64,000 bases of DNA, taken from assembly GCF_004053875.1 (NCBI RefSeq), contig NZ_SBIP01000001.1, forward strand, positions 434,001 to 498,000, given 5' to 3'. Positions within the stretch are counted from its first letter, which is position 1; each line of letters starts with the position of its first letter. The DNA comes from Neorhizobium lilium (GTDB lineage Bacteria; Pseudomonadota; Alphaproteobacteria; Rhizobiales; Rhizobiaceae). The notes beneath the pieces are model-generated. The model was given only the letters and a program-made list of their open reading frames with translations, had not been told where the DNA came from and ran no database searches. The translations under genes and the position numbers were made by a program. Positions 43,141-51,856 of this stretch are shown piece after piece.

Positions 43141-44175
43141 ATGCACAATTTCACCTCTACGCGTCGGACCATCCTTCAGCTCGGCCTCGCGGCGCCCTTT
43201 GTCCTCAAAGCACGACGGAGTTTTGCAACGACGCCGGTCAAATTCTCGTTCTCCGCACCTTTCGACGGCTCGAACTCTCCATTTCTCTTGGCCGAGAAAA
43301 ATGGCTGGTACAAAGAGGCCGGACTGGAATGCCAGTTTGATGCCGGTGGAGGGTCTGGTGAAGCTGCTTCTCGCACAGGATCGGGTGTTTACGACGGGGG
43401 GACCGTCGATATCAACAACGTGGCCGAATTCAATTTCAAGAACCCAACTGCAGAAATCAAAGCTGTCTACATGCTCTATTTCAAGAGCCCGCTCTGCGTC
43501 GCAACGCTGTCGAAATCCGGCATCACCAAGCCGTCCGACCTCGCCGGCAAGACGGTCGGTGCGGCGGCACCCGATGGTGCCTACCGGTTGTTTTCGACCT
43601 ACGCCAAGACGACATCGGTCGATCCATCGACCATCAAGTGGAACATGGTGGGCCTGCAACTGCGTGAAGCAGTGCTTGCCGGTGGCAGCGCGGATGCCAT
43701 CCTAGGATTTGATTCAACCATGTATTTCGGGCTGGTCAAAGCTGGCATCGCACCCGCCGACATCAGGTTTCTCTACTACGCGGATGCAGGTCTTGACCTC
43801 TACGGCAACGCAATCGTCCTGTCGAAGAAGTTTCGTACCACCAATCCTGAAGCCGCCAAGGCATTCGTTGCTGCCAGCGCCCGCGGTTACCAGGCAGCTG
43901 CGGCCGACCCAAAAGCCGCTATTGCCGCCCTCAAGGATCACTCTCCGCTGATCAATGCGGGGTTGGAAGAAGAAAAACTGCGCTGGCTGGTGAAGAACCA
44001 GTTCACCACCGAAGAAACCAAGAAAAACGGGCTCGGCGGCATCGACACCGAGCGTCTGTCAAAGTCGATGATCGCGGTCGCCGAGGGTTTCGGACTGCCA
44101 TCCGTGCCCAAGTCGGAAGATCTGTTCGACGCCTCGCTCCTGCCCTCCGCTGACATCCGGAAGCTGCCGGCATGA
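43141..44175 (+). CDS. ABC substrate-binding protein, NMT1/SsuA-like
   Basis: A 344-residue periplasmic binding protein. A leader TSTRRTILQLGLAAPFVLKARRSFA with RR resembles a Tat signal. The family shape (NMT1/THI5, as in nitrate, sulfonate, pyrimidine-precursor and riboflavin importers) is shown by FSAPFDGSNSPFLLAEKNGWYKEAGLE-like text, here described by its parts FDGSNSPFLLAEKNGW and YKEAGLECQFD. The ATG at 43141 has AGGGGA upstream; the upstream open frame to 42850 overlaps the GntR gene antisense and is rejected. It probably binds a hydantoin or ureido compound. Confidence 0.87.
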   Translation: MHNFTSTRRTILQLGLAAPFVLKARRSFATTPVKFSFSAPFDGSNSPFLLAEKNGWYKEAGLECQFDAGGGSGEAASRTGSGVYDGGTVDINNVAEFNFKNPTAEIKAVYMLYFKSPLCVATLSKSGITKPSDLAGKTVGAAAPDGAYRLFSTYAKTTSVDPSTIKWNMVGLQLREAVLAGGSADAILGFDSTMYFGLVKAGIAPADIRFLYYADAGLDLYGNAIVLSKKFRTTNPEAAKAFVAASARGYQAAAADPKAAIAALKDHSPLINAGLEEEKLRWLVKNQFTTEETKKNGLGGIDTERLSKSMIAVAEGFGLPSVPKSEDLFDASLLPSADIRKLPA

Positions 44176-45611
44176 GCTTCGACCTGGTGATCCGCGGCGG
44201 GACGATCGTCACAGCCTCCGATGTGACGAAAGCCGATCTCGGCATCCGAGATGGCATCATTGTAACGATTGCGGATCACATTTCCGGCGGAGACGCCGTC
44301 ATCGATGCCGGCGGGCTGCTGGTCCTGCCCGGTGGCATCGACGCGCATTGTCACCTGGATCAGCCCCAGGCGCCAGGGCTCGCATCCAAGGGTGCTAAGA
44401 TGGCAGACGGATTCCGATCCGGAAGCATCAGTGCGGCCTATGGCGGCACGACAACGATTGTGCCCTTTTGCGTGCAGCATCGTGGCACATCCCTGACGGC
44501 AGCCGTCGCAGACTATCACGGCCGGGCCGAGGGCCAGTCGGTGATCGACTACGCGTTCCATCTGATCGTCAGCGATCCGACACCCGCAGTTCTCGGACAG
44601 GAGCTACCGGCACTGATCCGCAGAGGCCATACCAGCATCAAGGTCTACATGACCTATGACGCGATGGTACTCAGCGATCGGCAGATTCTTGACGTCTTTG
44701 AAACCGCACGTCGCGAAAAAGCGGTGATGCTGATCCACGCGGAAAACCACGAGATCATCGGCTGGCTGGCCGAGCGGCTGGAACAGAATGGCCACACAAG
44801 GCCGCTCGGTCATGCCCATTCGCGACCGCTTCCTCTGGAACGCGAAGCGACGCATCGCGCGATGACACTTGCCGAGATTGCGGGCGTGCCGCTGGTTATC
44901 GTGCATGTCTCAGGCGGCGATCCGCTGGACGAAATCCGTCGCGCCCGCGCCCGCGGTCATGTCGTCATCGCCGAAACCTGCCCGCAATATCTCATGTTGA
45001 CGGAAGACGACCTCGATATGCCCGACATGCTGGGCGCCAAGGCTATGTGCAGCCCTCCGCCGAGAGATACCCAGGCGCAGGCAGCGTTGTGGCGGGGGAT
45101 CGAAGACGGCACGATCGATATCTTCAATTCCGATCATGCACCTTATCGGTTCGACGGTGAGGGTAAGCTGAAGGCTGGACCCAGTCCGACGTTTCGAGCG
45201 GTCGCGAACGGCATTCCGGGTCTCGAAACCCGGCTACCCATTCTGTTCAGCGAAGGCGTTGTCAAAGGAAGGATAGACCTCCAGCGTTTCGTCGCACTCA
45301 CCTCGACGAACAATGCCAGGCTCTACGGACTTCATCCACGCAAGGGAACGATCGCAGTCGGCTCAGACGCCGACCTTGCGCTGTGGGACCCAGAGCGGCG
45401 GATGACCATCACCAACGACCTGCTGCATCACAATGTCGACTACACCCCATTCGAAGGTCTGGAGGTGCAGGGCTGGCCACAGACGGTGATCAGTCGAGGC
45501 GAGATCATTGTCGATAAAAATGAATTGAAAGCCATGCCGGGTCGGGGTCGCTACCTCACCCAGGAGACGTCATCTGCCTGGAAGACACGGGAGATCAAGG
45601 CATGGATCTGA
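44172..45611 (+). CDS. Hydantoinase / dihydropyrimidinase family amidohydrolase
   Basis: A 479-residue cyclic amidohydrolase that opens hydantoin or dihydropyrimidine rings. The binuclear metal site is complete: DAHCH (His59, His61), carbamylated Lys157 in SIKVYMTY, His189 in IHAEN, His245 in VHVSGGD, Asp321 in NSDHAPYRF. It overlaps the binding-protein gene by four bases. The operon has no N-carbamoyl amino-acid hydrolase or beta-ureidopropionase, so the ring-opened product must be handled by another route or by a gene elsewhere. Confidence 0.92.
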   Translation: MSFDLVIRGGTIVTASDVTKADLGIRDGIIVTIADHISGGDAVIDAGGLLVLPGGIDAHCHLDQPQAPGLASKGAKMADGFRSGSISAAYGGTTTIVPFCVQHRGTSLTAAVADYHGRAEGQSVIDYAFHLIVSDPTPAVLGQELPALIRRGHTSIKVYMTYDAMVLSDRQILDVFETARREKAVMLIHAENHEIIGWLAERLEQNGHTRPLGHAHSRPLPLEREATHRAMTLAEIAGVPLVIVHVSGGDPLDEIRRARARGHVVIAETCPQYLMLTEDDLDMPDMLGAKAMCSPPPRDTQAQAALWRGIEDGTIDIFNSDHAPYRFDGEGKLKAGPSPTFRAVANGIPGLETRLPILFSEGVVKGRIDLQRFVALTSTNNARLYGLHPRKGTIAVGSDADLALWDPERRMTITNDLLHHNVDYTPFEGLEVQGWPQTVISRGEIIVDKNELKAMPGRGRYLTQETSSAWKTREIKAWI

Positions 45612-46363
45612 AGATTGCAGACAGACGCGCGCTGGTTCTCGGCGGCAACCGCGGCATGGGGCTCGCGATTGCCAAAGCGCTGGCCGCCGAGGGAGTGGCT
45701 GTCACGATCGCCGCACGCGACGAAGAGGCACTTGCCCATGCGGCAAAGGAGATCGGCGCCGCCGATACGATCACGGTCGACCTTTCCAATACCACAGCGC
45801 TTGCCGCATTTGCAGCCAAGGTCGGAGACATCGACATCCTCGTCAACAACACCGGCGGTCCGCCCTATGGCAGCGCTATTGGCCGCGATCCGTTGGATTG
45901 GCAGGAAAGCTTTCAGAGCATGTGCCTTTCCGTCATCCGGTTAACCGACCTGTTCCTTCCTGCGATGCGCGCCAAAGGCTGGGGCCGCGTCGTTACGGTC
46001 GTCAGCACCGGCGCGATACAGCCGATCCCCGTGCTCGGTATATCCAACACGCTTCGGGCTGGGCTGATCGCCTGGTCGAAATCACTTGCCCCGGAAGTGG
46101 CCAAGGATGGCGTAACCGTCAATATCCTGATGCCGGGCCGGGTCGCAACCGACCGTGTCGCCTTGACCGATGACGCCACGGCCGCGCGGGAAAACATCCC
46201 CGTTGAGACCGTGCGACAGCGATCCTTCGTGCAAATTCCGATGGGCCGCTACGCCGAACCGGAGGAAGTTGCGGCAGCCGCCGCGTTCCTCTGTAGTGGT
46301 GTCGCATCCTACGTCACAGGATCCGTTCTCAGGGTCGACGGAGGTTATGTTCGCCATGTCTAA
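45602..46363 (+). CDS. Atypical SDR oxidoreductase lacking Tyr-Lys pair
   Basis: A 253-residue short-chain dehydrogenase/reductase fold with GGNRGMGLAIA cofactor motif, NNTGGPP and Ser135. At the position of the usual Tyr-x3-Lys the sequence is SNTLR, giving Ser148 and Arg152. A group of FabG-like SDRs with this SN-x2-R pattern exists, so it is a known divergent branch, not a broken gene. It overlaps the hydantoinase gene by ten bases. Substrate unknown; it may oxidise or reduce a hydroxyl on the hydantoin side chain, or be non-redox. Confidence 0.85.
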   Translation: MDLKIADRRALVLGGNRGMGLAIAKALAAEGVAVTIAARDEEALAHAAKEIGAADTITVDLSNTTALAAFAAKVGDIDILVNNTGGPPYGSAIGRDPLDWQESFQSMCLSVIRLTDLFLPAMRAKGWGRVVTVVSTGAIQPIPVLGISNTLRAGLIAWSKSLAPEVAKDGVTVNILMPGRVATDRVALTDDATAARENIPVETVRQRSFVQIPMGRYAEPEEVAAAAAFLCSGVASYVTGSVLRVDGGYVRHV

Positions 46364-47135
46364 GAAGAGCCCGGTCGAAACCGGATCCGACGTACGTGTG
46401 GCGGCCCGCTCCGGCTACACTGGTTTTACCGTCGGCCGTGCTCCAAGTTACGTGCAGGCGAACATCTACATCGTGCCCAACCCCTTTGCCCGAGACTTTC
46501 TGGCATTCTGTCACGCCAACTCCGTAGCGTGCCCAATTCTGGGCAGAGGCGAGACAGGCTCATACTGCATGCCTGCTCTCGGACGAGACATCGATATCCG
46601 CACCGATCTGCCCTCCTTTCTCGTACATGAGAACGGTCTCGAGCGATCCGTGGGAGGCATAGTCGATCTGTGGCAGGACGATCTCGTCGTTTTTGCCGTG
46701 GGATGCTGGCTCGGAGCAGAGGGAGCGCTCACAAAGGCTGGCATCCGTATGCGTCACCGCGAACTTGGCCTGCAGGGCGGGCTTTATCGTACGTGCCTTG
46801 CCACCACCCCTGCCGGCCCTTTTCACGGACCCCTGGTCGTCTCTATGCGCCCGTTTCACAAGGAAGACATTGACCGGGTGACGTTAATAACGGCCGGCAT
46901 GCCGCTCAGCCATGGGGCTCCTTTATACGTCGGCGATCCGGCCGAGCTTGGAATCAAGGCTCTCGACCACGCCGATTGGGGAGATGTCGTTCTTCCCAAC
47001 GAGGATGAGACTGCTGTCTTCTGGCCCTGCGGGCTGACCGCTCTACAAGCTCTGAAGAACGCACACATACCCTTTTTTATCAGCCATGCACCGGGCGCCA
47101 TGCTCGTGACCGATCTCAAGGAGGTGTTTGCATGA
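46356..47135 (+). CDS. D-glutamate cyclase-like / putative hydro-lyase (DUF1445)
   Basis: A 259-residue protein of the DUF1445 family, which includes mammalian D-glutamate cyclase (5-oxo-D-proline to D-glutamate) and bacterial putative hydro-lyases. Conserved text: SYVQANIYIVPNPFARDF, LGRDIDIRTDLPSF, WQDDLVVFAVGCW, ITAGMPLSHGAPLYVGDP and FFISHAPGAMLVTDL. The ATG at 46356 overlaps the SDR stop and has GGAGG 11 bases upstream. Opening of a five-membered lactam fits the hydantoin context, suggesting action on a related ring. Confidence 0.82.
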   Translation: MSKKSPVETGSDVRVAARSGYTGFTVGRAPSYVQANIYIVPNPFARDFLAFCHANSVACPILGRGETGSYCMPALGRDIDIRTDLPSFLVHENGLERSVGGIVDLWQDDLVVFAVGCWLGAEGALTKAGIRMRHRELGLQGGLYRTCLATTPAGPFHGPLVVSMRPFHKEDIDRVTLITAGMPLSHGAPLYVGDPAELGIKALDHADWGDVVLPNEDETAVFWPCGLTALQALKNAHIPFFISHAPGAMLVTDLKEVFA

Positions 47136-47566
47136 CCCTTGTTCGTCCGGCATTCAAACTGACGCATCGCGGTGCCATGCTTATCCTTAACGCCGCGATC
47201 GATGCCGCTGAGGACATGGGTGTTCCGCAATGCATCGCCATCGTTGATGAAGGCTGCAATCTTTTGTCGTTCATCCGGATGGATGGCGCGCGCGTCCTGT
47301 CCATCGAGAGCGCTACCCGCAAGGCGATGACCGCTGCGACAACAGGGCAGCCTACTGGTGGCATTGCCGCCGACAAGGCGCTTCTGCTTGCGGAAGCGAC
47401 GTCCGGCCGGATGACCAACCTGTTCGGAGGCCTGCCACTGATTGCCGACGGTCATATTGTCGGCGGCATAGGAGTCGGCTCCGGCACGGGCGAACGGGAC
47501 CTTCAGATTGCCGAGGCGGCAGTCGCGGCCTTCAACCGTCATATGAACGGAGGGACGTCGGCATGA
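47132..47566 (+). CDS. GlcG/HbpS family protein (DUF336)
   Basis: A 144-residue protein of the GlcG/HbpS fold. Members bind heme, cobalamin or act as small accessory proteins in glycolate and other catabolic operons. Visible family motifs are DEGCNLLSFIRMDGA, SIESATRKAMTA, FGGLPLIADGHIVGGIGVGSGTGERD. It overlaps both neighbours by four bases. Its role here is unknown; a chaperone or ligand sensor is possible. Confidence 0.85.
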   Translation: MTLVRPAFKLTHRGAMLILNAAIDAAEDMGVPQCIAIVDEGCNLLSFIRMDGARVLSIESATRKAMTAATTGQPTGGIAADKALLLAEATSGRMTNLFGGLPLIADGHIVGGIGVGSGTGERDLQIAEAAVAAFNRHMNGGTSA

Positions 47567-48402
47567 CAGCCACGAACGATCTCGCGACACACCAGACAAA
47601 AAGAATCGCACAGCTCGAAGACGTCCAGGTCCGGTTCGGCCAGGGAGACGATACTTTCCTCGCCCTCGATCGAACGAACCTTGTCGTTAATTCCGGCGAC
47701 TTCGTAGCCATGGTCGGTCCATCCGGCTGCGGCAAGTCAACAATCCTGAAACTTGTCGCCGGTCTGCTCCGTCCGACCGAAGGCGTCGTTTTCGTGGCAG
47801 GACGGGAAGTGGGCGCCGAGCACGTCGGGATCGGCATGGCCTTCCAGAACCCCACCATGCTGCCCTGGCTGACAATCAGGCAGAATATCATGCTGCCGCT
47901 TAAGATCGTGAAACCCTATGCCGACACCTTCCGGCGAGACAAGCATACAGCTTTTAGAGATCGCGCCGACGCGCTACTCGCCAAGGTCGGCCTCACCGGT
48001 TTTGGGGATCGCCGGCCCTGGGAGCTTTCGGGTGGGATGCTGCAGCGTGCCAATCTGTGCCGAGCACTTATTCACTCGCCCCAGTTACTGATGCTGGACG
48101 AACCGTTCGGTGCGCTCGACCAGTTCACACGTGAGGAACTCTGGGCCGTACTGCAGGATCTATGGATCGAGACCAAACCCACCGTCTTCCTGGTAACCCA
48201 TGATCTCAGAGAAGCGGCATTTCTTGCCAGTCGAATTCTCGTCATGAGCGCGCGCCCCGGCCGCGTCACCGAAGACCGACAGGTGGAATTCGCCCGGCCG
48301 CGCACGCTCGAAACCACATTCGAAGCCGAGTTTACGGACCTGACCAACGATTTACGGCGCATGATCTTTGCAGCCCGCCAGAGCAAGGAGATGACGACAT
48401 GA
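47563..48402 (+). CDS. ABC ATPase, SsuB/TauB/NrtD type
   Basis: A 279-residue ATPase with Walker A GPSGCGKST, Q-loop FQNPTMLPWLTIRQN, signature LSGGMLQR, Walker B LMLDEPFGALDQ and switch VTHDLREAAF. This is the type that serves NMT1/SsuA-like binding proteins, so it completes the importer with genes at 43141 and 48399. Overlaps both neighbours by four bases. Confidence 0.91.
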   Translation: MTATNDLATHQTKRIAQLEDVQVRFGQGDDTFLALDRTNLVVNSGDFVAMVGPSGCGKSTILKLVAGLLRPTEGVVFVAGREVGAEHVGIGMAFQNPTMLPWLTIRQNIMLPLKIVKPYADTFRRDKHTAFRDRADALLAKVGLTGFGDRRPWELSGGMLQRANLCRALIHSPQLLMLDEPFGALDQFTREELWAVLQDLWIETKPTVFLVTHDLREAAFLASRILVMSARPGRVTEDRQVEFARPRTLETTFEAEFTDLTNDLRRMIFAARQSKEMTT

Positions 48403-49178
48403 GGGTCTCTAGAAAATCACAGGAAAACCTGAAGGCCGCGGGCTTTATCGTGGCTCTGTTTGCGATCTGGGAGATTGCCTGCGTTTTGTTCGAGGTCAGT
48501 CCAATCGTGCTGCCACGACCGAGCGCAATCTTCTCGACGCTCTTCGTGCAGATGCCGGCTTTGTGGCCACACATCGTCCAGACGCTGGGCACCACTATGA
48601 TCGGTTTCCTGCTCGGAACCGTCATCGGCCTGGCGCTTGGTGCCTTTGTCGGGATCTCACGAACAGCCTACAACACAGCCTATCCGCTGCTGGTCGGGTT
48701 TTCATCAATCCCGAAGGTGGCAGTGGTGCCTATATTTGTTCTCTGGTTCGGCTCGGGGACGGTTCCGGCAGTTCTGACCGCGCTGACGACCTGCATTTTC
48801 CCCATTGTCGTGAACGTCGCAACAGGTTTGGCGACAACCGAACCTGAGATGGAGGACGTGTTGAAAGCACTCGGCGCAAACCGTCTCCAGGTGTTGTGGA
48901 ATGTCGGGCTGCCACGGGCCATGCCTTATTTCTTTGCTTCCTTGAAGGTTGCCATCACGCTTGCCTTCGTCGGAACGGTTCTTTCTGAAACTGTTGCCGC
49001 CAACAGGGGCATTGGCACGGTGATGATGATGGCGACTTCGAGCTTCGACGTGCCGCTTGCCTTTGCAGGGCTATTCGCGCTCGCGATCCTCGGGGTTGCG
49101 CTTTACGCAGTCTTCGCCGTCATCGAGCGCCGCGTTTGTGGCTGGGCCAATCGCAAACAGGAATTCGCTCTGAACTGA
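48399..49178 (+). CDS. ABC permease, SsuC/TauC type
   Basis: A 259-residue inner-membrane permease with about six helices (for example VIGLALGAFVGISRTAYN) and an EAA loop MEDVLKALGANRLQVLWNVGLP. It completes the importer and is the last gene of the sigma-54 operon. A 92-base gap separates it from a small open frame. Confidence 0.91.
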   Translation: MRVSRKSQENLKAAGFIVALFAIWEIACVLFEVSPIVLPRPSAIFSTLFVQMPALWPHIVQTLGTTMIGFLLGTVIGLALGAFVGISRTAYNTAYPLLVGFSSIPKVAVVPIFVLWFGSGTVPAVLTALTTCIFPIVVNVATGLATTEPEMEDVLKALGANRLQVLWNVGLPRAMPYFFASLKVAITLAFVGTVLSETVAANRGIGTVMMMATSSFDVPLAFAGLFALAILGVALYAVFAVIERRVCGWANRKQEFALN

Positions 49179-49270
49179 GTTCCAGACCGAATCACATCTT
49201 TGACCACGCTGGCGCGACAGTTCCCGTGAACCAAAGGGTGTGCCTTCAACTCTGACATATGAGGTTTAAA

Positions 49271-49426
49271 ATGGCATTGGATCCATCACAAGGCTATCCG
49301 CTTCTTTATGTCGAATCCACCTTCGATGGCGGGCGCTACATATTTCTCCCCGACAAGAATACTCGATACGTCCATCAGAACGTCGGGCAGATATATGACG
49401 TGATAAAGGCGATTTCTCACATGTAG
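49271..49426 (+). CDS. Small hypothetical protein, 51 residues
   Basis: An ATG at 49271 preceded by GAGG (six-base spacing) opens 51 codons to TAG. The product (MALDPSQGYPLLYVESTFDG at its start) is rich in Tyr, Gly and Asp and has no membrane segment. I do not recognise a family. It could be a leaderless tail of the operon or a free-standing gene. It converges with the reductase-like gene at 49437. Confidence 0.45.
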   Translation: MALDPSQGYPLLYVESTFDGGRYIFLPDKNTRYVHQNVGQIYDVIKAISHM

Positions 49427-49436
49427 AGTCAGCTGC

Positions 49437-50057
49437 TCATCCGATGTCCACGTTCAGGGCAAGTTCCCAGGTGCCCGCACCGTTTTTGGCGAGACCGATC
49501 ATCATGAGGCCCAGGGACTCTAGGGTCTGGGCCATGTGCAGACCGCCGACGTCGAGTGGACGCAGGCCGAGGCTATCGAGAAAGGTCGAGACGCGTGCCT
49601 TCGCTTGCCGATCGTCACCCGCGATGAACGCGTCGAGGCGTCCGCCTTTCGCCAGGACATGGCCGAAGATCGTGTTAAAGGCCTTCACGACATGCGAACT
49701 TGCGGGAAGGGCCTTGGCCGTCTCCTGCGCGCTTGAGCTTCCGCTGGGTGTCACAAGGCTGGAGAGGTCGGCAGCGACCGGGTTCGTGATATCGATGATT
49801 ATCTTCCCGCTGAGCGCGTCACCGTAATTGGTCAGCGCAGCCGCGGCATGCTTGTAAGGCACCGCAAGGATGACAATGTCACCGGCAGGGACGGAGCCGT
49901 AGGCCCCTGTGGTCGCTCCGGAGCCGAGCTGGTCGGCCAGCGCGCGTGCATTGGCGAGATTGCGGCTCGCCACCTCGACGGTATGTCCAGCCTTGACGAT
50001 GCGGCCGGCTATAGCCGCTGCCATTTTTCCAGAGCCGATGATGCTGATAGTGCTCAT
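49437..50057 (-). CDS. NADPH-dependent F420 reductase-like protein, paralogue 1
   Basis: A 206-residue Rossmann protein of the NADP oxidoreductase (F420-dependent) / coenzyme reductase type, beginning IISIIGSGKMAAAIAG-like (here MSTISIIGSGKMAAAIAG). Further motifs are VASRNLANARALADQLG and IVILAVPYKHAAAAL. AGGAG lies just before the ATG. Rhizobia do not normally make F420, so it probably uses NADP with another substrate. It is a paralogue of the gene at 51156 and lies in the same minus-strand run as the epimerase-like gene. Confidence 0.82.
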   Translation of the reverse strand: MSTISIIGSGKMAAAIAGRIVKAGHTVEVASRNLANARALADQLGSGATTGAYGSVPAGDIVILAVPYKHAAAALTNYGDALSGKIIIDITNPVAADLSSLVTPSGSSSAQETAKALPASSHVVKAFNTIFGHVLAKGGRLDAFIAGDDRQAKARVSTFLDSLGLRPLDVGGLHMAQTLESLGLMMIGLAKNGAGTWELALNVDIG

Positions 50058-50162
50058 GCTCAGTCTCCTATGATCTGCGGGGTGATGGTCTCGACCCAGG
50101 GGCCATCCCCGGTCGGCGCTTGATGCGCGCCGAACCCGTCAGGCTCGGCGCATCGGATCGTC

Positions 50163-51104
50163 TCAGTTCGTCGGGAAGTACGTGCCGTTGTCGATGTCTT
50201 CGAGCAGGCCCGCCTGCGTGGGCTGCCAGCCAAGGGCCTGGCGGGTGATGTGGCTGGTTGCCGGAAGGTCCAGCGTGACCAGGTTCGCGAGGAACCCGAA
50301 GTATCCAGGCAGCATCAGGACGTCTGCGGGAATGCTCACGGCCGGCAGGCCGAGACGGCTGCCGATGGCCTCAGCAATCTGACGGAACGGAATGCCTTCG
50401 TCGGCGATCCCGTGCCAGGATTTGCCCGCAGGTCCCTTCTCCAGTGCCAGGCGAAACAGGGTGGCGAGATCTTGAGCGTGAATGGCTGGCCACACGTTCA
50501 TCCCGTCTCCGGGATAACCCATGACGCCCTTCTCCTTCGCGAGCCCGCTCAGCAGCGGGAAAAAGCCGGCACCATCGGTCGTGCTGTGCACGATGGTCGG
50601 AATCCGCACGACCGAGGAGCGCACGCCTCGTTCCGCGAGACCGATGACCGTAGTTTCCACAATGTTGCGAACCCGCAGTGTGCCCTTGTACGCATCGCCA
50701 CTAGGGAGAGCGGGGTCTTCCTCAGTTGCCGGACGGCCCAGTTTGTCCCAACCGGGCGAGCCGATGCTCCCGGATACGACCAGCGGCTTATCCGTGCCCG
50801 CTAGCGCATCACCATAGGCGAACATGATCTGGACTTCCGCGGCGGCCACGGCGTCGATCCCGCCGGACGGCAGCAGGTCCTGTCGGTGCGCGACATGGAT
50901 GACACCGTCGGCCTCAGCCGCCGCCGCCCGAAGCCCGTCGAGGTCTTCGAGGTCGCCGCGCCGGGCCTTCGCGCCGAGCGCGGATAGTTCCGATGCGGCC
51001 TTGTCAGATCGGGCCAGCGCCGTGACCTCGTGTCCGGCGGCGATGAGGTCGGATATGATATACGGACCGATATGGCCGGTCCCGCCCGTTACGAAAACAT
51101 GCAT
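50163..51104 (-). CDS. NAD(P)-dependent epimerase/dehydratase-like extended SDR
   Basis: A 313-residue extended SDR with GGTGHIGPYIISDLIAAGHE at its start (cofactor motif GGTGHIG), RRGDLEDLDGLRAAAAEADGVIHVA and SGSIGSPGW. The canonical YxxxK is not obvious; DAYKGTLRV near residue 140 may correspond. It has AAGGAA before the ATG. It sits between the two F420-like paralogues, probably in one operon under the TetR regulator at 51933. Confidence 0.8.
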   Translation of the reverse strand: MHVFVTGGTGHIGPYIISDLIAAGHEVTALARSDKAASELSALGAKARRGDLEDLDGLRAAAAEADGVIHVAHRQDLLPSGGIDAVAAAEVQIMFAYGDALAGTDKPLVVSGSIGSPGWDKLGRPATEEDPALPSGDAYKGTLRVRNIVETTVIGLAERGVRSSVVRIPTIVHSTTDGAGFFPLLSGLAKEKGVMGYPGDGMNVWPAIHAQDLATLFRLALEKGPAGKSWHGIADEGIPFRQIAEAIGSRLGLPAVSIPADVLMLPGYFGFLANLVTLDLPATSHITRQALGWQPTQAGLLEDIDNGTYFPTN

Positions 51105-51155
51105 GTCATTGTTCCTTATGATTGATATGATGAGAGGAAGTTCTTGCGTGCGTGC

Positions 51156-51812
51156 TCAGCCGGGAAGGTTGACGCCGATCGCGAAGTTGGTGTGTCTGAT
51201 GGAGTGGGCGATAAGGCCCAGCGACAACAGGCAGGCGTGCTCAAGCGTCCGCGCCATCGCCAAAGGCCCGATATCCATCGGGCGAAGTCCAAGGCCCTCG
51301 ACGAATGCCGAGACCTGAGCCTTCGCCTGCGCGTCATCGCCGGCGATGAACACGTCTAAGGGGCGGCCCTCGATCGAACCGGCGGCTAGGACATGGGAGA
51401 AGTGGGTGTTGAATGCTTTGACGACATGGGCATCGGCGGGAGCGGCGCTGGCTATTTCCTGCGCGCCGAAACTGTCTTTCGGGGTCACGAAGCTCTTGCG
51501 GTCGGATGCGACGGGATTGGTGATGTCGACAATGAGCCTGCCTGCCAGCGCTCCCCCGTAAATCTTCACGACGTCGAGAACGACCGCGTAGGGGACCGCC
51601 AGGATAACGATGTCTCCGGCAGGGGTGGCACCAAACGTCCCGGTCGACGCGCCGTCGCCGATCTTGTCCGCCAACGCCTTCGCATTGTCGGGATTGCGGC
51701 TCATCACCTCAACGGTGTGTCCGGCCCAGGCCGCAAGGCCGCCGATCGCAGCGGCCATTCCGCCCGATCCTATGATGCTAATTCTACTCAAGTTCGTGTT
51801 CCTTGCAGGCAT
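51156..51812 (-). CDS. NADPH-dependent F420 reductase-like protein, paralogue 2
   Basis: A 218-residue paralogue of the protein at 49437 (shared SIIGSGGMAAAIGG, TVEVMSRNPDNAKALADKIG, GDIVILAVPYAVV, VVKAFNTHFSHVLA). The ATG at 51812 has GGAGG upstream; the frame is open to 51833. It is the first gene after the TetR operators and is read away from the regulator, so it should be the most strongly controlled gene of the set. Confidence 0.82.
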   Translation of the reverse strand: MPARNTNLSRISIIGSGGMAAAIGGLAAWAGHTVEVMSRNPDNAKALADKIGDGASTGTFGATPAGDIVILAVPYAVVLDVVKIYGGALAGRLIVDITNPVASDRKSFVTPKDSFGAQEIASAAPADAHVVKAFNTHFSHVLAAGSIEGRPLDVFIAGDDAQAKAQVSAFVEGLGLRPMDIGPLAMARTLEHACLLSLGLIAHSIRHTNFAIGVNLPG

Positions 51813-51856
51813 GCGCAGTGCCTCCATTGCCATGTCGGCGGAAGCGCATTACATAT

